Assembly (NCBI RefSeq): GCF_025950085.1
Contig: NZ_JAPDDS010000009.1
Coordinates: 124,001 to 188,000 of the forward strand
DNA from: Luteolibacter flavescens
GTDB taxonomy: Bacteria; Verrucomicrobiota; Verrucomicrobiia; Verrucomicrobiales; Akkermansiaceae
Direction of reading: 5' to 3'
Length of the DNA: 64,000 nt
The position numbers and the translations under genes were made by a program. The notes beneath the pieces are model-generated. The model saw only the letters and a program-made list of their open reading frames with translations. It made no database searches and had not been told where the DNA came from. This document shows, in pieces, positions 62,001 to 64,000 of this stretch. Each line of letters begins with the position of its first letter. Position 1 is the stretch's first letter.

Positions 62001-64000
62001 TCGCCTCGGACAGCTACATGAGCTGCGCGAGCTGCCATCTGGATGGCGGGCACGATGGCAGGGTCTGGGACTTCAGCGGCATGGGCGAGGGCTTCCGCAA
62101 CACGATCGACCTGAATGGCCGCGGCCTCGGGCACGGGCCGCTGCACTGGACGGCCAACTTCGACGAGGCCCATGACTTCGAAGGGCAGATCCGCGATCTG
62201 AGCGGTGGCACCGGCCTGATGAAGAACAGCGATTTCCACGGCGGCACCTTGTCGCGGCCACTGGGTCAATCGAAGGCGGGCTACAGCAGCGACCTCGATG
62301 CGCTGGCGGCCTATGTGCAATCGCTCACGACGGTGGGCCGCAGCCCCTATCGGGAAGCTGGTGGATCTCTCTCGGCGGATGCCGTGCTGGGCCGCGAGAT
62401 CTTCCGCCAGGAAAACTGTGCCTCGTGCCACTCGGGCTCGACCTTCACCGACAGCGCAAGCCTCACCCGCCACGATGTGGGAACGCTCGGCGTGAATTCC
62501 GGCGAGCGGCTGGGTGGAGAGCTTGATGGCCTCGACACTCCGACCTTGCGCGGCCTCTGGAAGACCGCCCCCTACCTGCATGATGGCTCCGCGGCCACGC
62601 TCCGCGAGGTGCTGGTGGATCGCGACATCAGCGGTCGCCACGCGAATCTATTCCACCGCAGCAGCGCGGAGATCGACCAGCTCGTCGCGTATCTCTTGCA
62701 GATCGACGATCTCGAAACGTCCGCGCCCGGGTCCACGGTCAATCAACCGCCCGTGATCACTTCCTTGCCGAAGCAGGTTTCATCCGTGCAGCAGCCGGTC
62801 AACCTGCAGGTGGTGGCCTCGGATCCCGACGGTGGCGCATTGACCTATCACGCGATGGGCCTGCCGGACGGCTTGTGGATCGACGAATCCACGGGCGCGA
62901 TTTCCGGCGCTCCTTCCATGGTGGCGGGCTTCACCGCGCATGTCTCCGTGCGCGATGCCGCGGGAGCCTCGGCCACGATGTCCTTCGCATGGGACGTGCT
63001 CACCTACTCCTCCGTGCCGGTCATGGCTCCGGCGGTCGCGGGCGAGTTCCGCTACGTGAAGTTCGTCTCGCTTTCCACGCACGATAACTCGCTGTGGACC
63101 GTCGTCTCCGAGTTCAATGTGCTCGATGGAAATCTCCAGGCGATGAACCGCGCGGGCTGGTCGGTCACGGCGGACAGCGAGGAGACGGCACAGGAGAATG
63201 GCCGGGCGACGCGCGCCTTCGATGGCCAGACGAATACCTTCTGGCACACGCGCTGGTCAGGCGGGAATCCGCCGCCGCATCCGCATCACCTCATCATCGA
63301 CATGCTCACCACGCGCAGCGTCGGTGGGTTCTCCATCGCGCCGCGTCAGGACGCAGCCGGTGGCCGGGTGAGGGATTGGGAATTTTACGGAAGCAATGAC
63401 GGCACCACCTGGACGCCTGTATCCACCGGCTCGCTGGCGAATACTGCCAGCACCCAGGCGGTGGAGACGCTCATCCAGGATGAGCAGGAGGTGGAGAAGT
63501 TCCGCTATGTGAAGTTCGAAGCGCTGACTCCCCACGAGGACTACCTCTGGGCCGTGGTGTCGGAGTTCAACGTGCTCGATGCGAGAGGCCTCTCGATGAA
63601 TCGCACCGGCTGGGCGATCACCACGGACAGCGAGGAGACGGCGCAGGAAAATGGCCGCGCTACCCGTGCCTTCGACGGGCAGGGGGGCACCTTCTGGCAC
63701 ACGCGCTGGAGCGGCGACAACCTGCCGGGCTACCCGCATCACCTCACCATCGACATGCTGTCACCACGGCACGTGGGTGGCTTCTCCATCGCGCCGAGAC
63801 AGGACTCCGCGACGGGCCGCGTGAGGACATGGCGCTTCCACGGCAGCCATGACGGCAGCACTTGGAAGCTGCTGGGCGAGGGATCGCTGTCATCCATCTT
63901 CGAAACGCAGAACCGCTACGTCAGCGGCACGCGCGGGCACGCCACATGGGAAACGTGGAGCAATGTCACGGGCGCCCTGACCGCGGATGCCCGCTACCCG
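59057..64000 (+). CDS. Very large secreted protein: propeller, PKD, di-haem peroxidase-like and discoidin modules, C-terminus beyond right edge
   Basis: The frame is open from the ATG at 59057 to the right edge (1648 codons). An adjacent ATG at 59060 is equivalent. Order: a leader with a signal peptide (MASRRILTASAACLALCGAAA); a beta-propeller-like part to about residue 400; an SbsA-type Ig-like domain; a PKD domain (SWDFGDGSPATTYS); a second propeller with YVTN-like lines (SLALGPDNRLWIANKESS); then a di-haem cytochrome region with CASCH at 62024-62038 and CASCH at 62417-62431, ending in LDTPTLRGLWKTAPYLHDGS as in cytochrome c peroxidases. An Ig-like domain and two near-identical discoidin-like repeats (FRYVKF...VVSEFNVLD...RWSG) follow. 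It would act at the surface. The C-terminus is missing. Confidence 0.85.
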   Translation, partial: MMRFSVSDSSAAGFMASRRILTASAACLALCGAAAMAAEGPGLENRDFPPAQVGTILSHVDTGAAISGVAMHRGYLIVPMGADHGGGQGAGCLTVFDVSNLSAPVEVFDSRDEPARYQTSSSPDYFGDFAEMHHLSISGDRILVAERHGASGGFSILDMSPLYDESPATKPGIVSRYIFPGGSPPSNYDGFSFAPAWQGSRYVYAPTGSGGLYVVDTSDPEEPVLIRHMPRSALANMTLRSATAIGNLLILNSAAVETSFTALVMDISDPADPKQISSFGGPLGYQGFVYGGSFYGAGKPIVRHDFSNPQNVVATTLASGSVLNQLDRQEYGFGKDENIFIGHYPGSTKWRITGNTATFVNRIDSGIVPADDHAFLTPLGNAVAITTDHNNPRKLIFGLHDAVKDSRPPVPNFHSPSANATNVSLTSRIGVCFTDYIDAGSLDTTSFRVRVIGQQASIPGSVGVKEGIVNFVPAANLLPNTTYEVFLQGNGIRDYSGNAVPSDTIVFRFSTGQAVSEYSTIVETAAPAVMGSTVNMHLAVNNIGGQSLEHSWDFGDGSPATTYSTAVDASHTYSTPGNHLVTVRTRMAGQTYATAVSNVQVIHRPIPAQAPARSSTIAMDAVNGKVWTVNPDNGSISGILTSDNTRAHEIPVGSDPKSLALGPDNRLWIANKESSTLSVVNRATGAVVATHPLPPGSAPHGIVVHPSQPRAYVCLEGRREVVEIDTASGVVLRTVATLEWPRSLALDPIGGTLWVGHFISPEDAGKVTAVDLAGFTAATVVDLAPVMDEDTASGGMGLPNYLGSLAISPDYSHLYVPAKKDNVFRGTRRNGLDLTFEHTVRSMASSIDLQARTETASRRLDFDNSDFVTALAYSPQGNQVFFASSGSSFIWVIDAYGGGAPYSIGTGGLAPDGLAVSPDGSRLYVHNFMSRTVTVLATSTVCAGFCGSSPLKAVVPTVTTDALAADVLRGKQIFYNTEDPRLASDSYMSCASCHLDGGHDGRVWDFSGMGEGFRNTIDLNGRGLGHGPLHWTANFDEAHDFEGQIRDLSGGTGLMKNSDFHGGTLSRPLGQSKAGYSSDLDALAAYVQSLTTVGRSPYREAGGSLSADAVLGREIFRQENCASCHSGSTFTDSASLTRHDVGTLGVNSGERLGGELDGLDTPTLRGLWKTAPYLHDGSAATLREVLVDRDISGRHANLFHRSSAEIDQLVAYLLQIDDLETSAPGSTVNQPPVITSLPKQVSSVQQPVNLQVVASDPDGGALTYHAMGLPDGLWIDESTGAISGAPSMVAGFTAHVSVRDAAGASATMSFAWDVLTYSSVPVMAPAVAGEFRYVKFVSLSTHDNSLWTVVSEFNVLDGNLQAMNRAGWSVTADSEETAQENGRATRAFDGQTNTFWHTRWSGGNPPPHPHHLIIDMLTTRSVGGFSIAPRQDAAGGRVRDWEFYGSNDGTTWTPVSTGSLANTASTQAVETLIQDEQEVEKFRYVKFEALTPHEDYLWAVVSEFNVLDARGLSMNRTGWAITTDSEETAQENGRATRAFDGQGGTFWHTRWSGDNLPGYPHHLTIDMLSPRHVGGFSIAPRQDSATGRVRTWRFHGSHDGSTWKLLGEGSLSSIFETQNRYVSGTRGHATWETWSNVTGALTADARYP

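Overview
The window is a high-GC stretch of chromosome that reads like a member of the Verrucomicrobiota, in the Verrucomicrobiaceae/Akkermansiaceae area (Luteolibacter- or Haloferula-like). The basis is the combination of gene families: three PEP-CTERM surface proteins, a giant prepilin-like Verru_Chthon cassette protein A, ECF sigma factors of the Rhodopirellula/Verrucomicrobium type with a FecR/LamG partner, a PSD1-type cytochrome (DUF1549/DUF1553) next to DUF1501, a sulfatase, and a bacterial glutaminyl-tRNA synthetase. The genus is inference. No rRNA, tRNA, CRISPR array, prophage or intact insertion sequence was seen.

Layout. 1-6.5 kb: a periplasmic glucan gene (opgG/opgD type, cut by the left edge), a small membrane protein, an intergenic stretch rich in nested hairpins that looks like an undescribed structured RNA (about 1414-1670, minus strand), a PEP-CTERM protein, a membrane TPR/beta-helix protein, a low-molecular-weight phosphatase and tadA. 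6.5-15 kb: an EF-hand protein, holA, an uup-type ABC-F ATPase, hairpin repeats, a giant prepilin-like protein and a second PEP-CTERM protein. 15-16 kb: a decayed island with a frameshifted, truncated gene. 16.3-25.2 kb: a tight five-gene operon of MoxR ATPase, DUF58, BatA/VWA, DUF4175-like and VWA/glutamine-amidotransferase-like proteins. 25-34 kb: an HU protein, a sulfatase, an orphan ECF sigma factor, a primary-type sigma factor, a zinc-ribbon membrane protein, glnS, a SMI1/KNR4 protein and an M20 dipeptidase. 34-39 kb: a NarX/NarL-like two-component pair, a vitamin-K-carboxylase/HTTM membrane protein and a small membrane protein. 39-44 kb: a DUF1501 and PSD1-cytochrome operon. 44.8-64 kb: an extracytoplasmic and regulatory block with ECF sigma plus FecR-LamG, a LamG-sialate esterase, a second sensor kinase/regulator pair, an unassigned secreted protein, two paralogous surface proteins (one with PEP-CTERM) and a very large multidomain di-haem surface protein that runs off the right edge.

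How the genes fit together (inference): much of the window serves the cell envelope, with secreted polymer-binding domains (LamG, discoidin-like, PA14-like, PKD, fibronectin III), hydrolases for sulfated or acetylated glycans, and several sigma-factor or phosphorelay controllers beside them. Housekeeping genes (holA, tadA, glnS, primary sigma, HU) are interleaved. The least explained item is the hairpin-dense RNA candidate. Next are the FecR-LamG anti-sigma beside a LamG esterase, and the two kinases whose sensor parts are strings of OB-fold-like and PA14-like domains.
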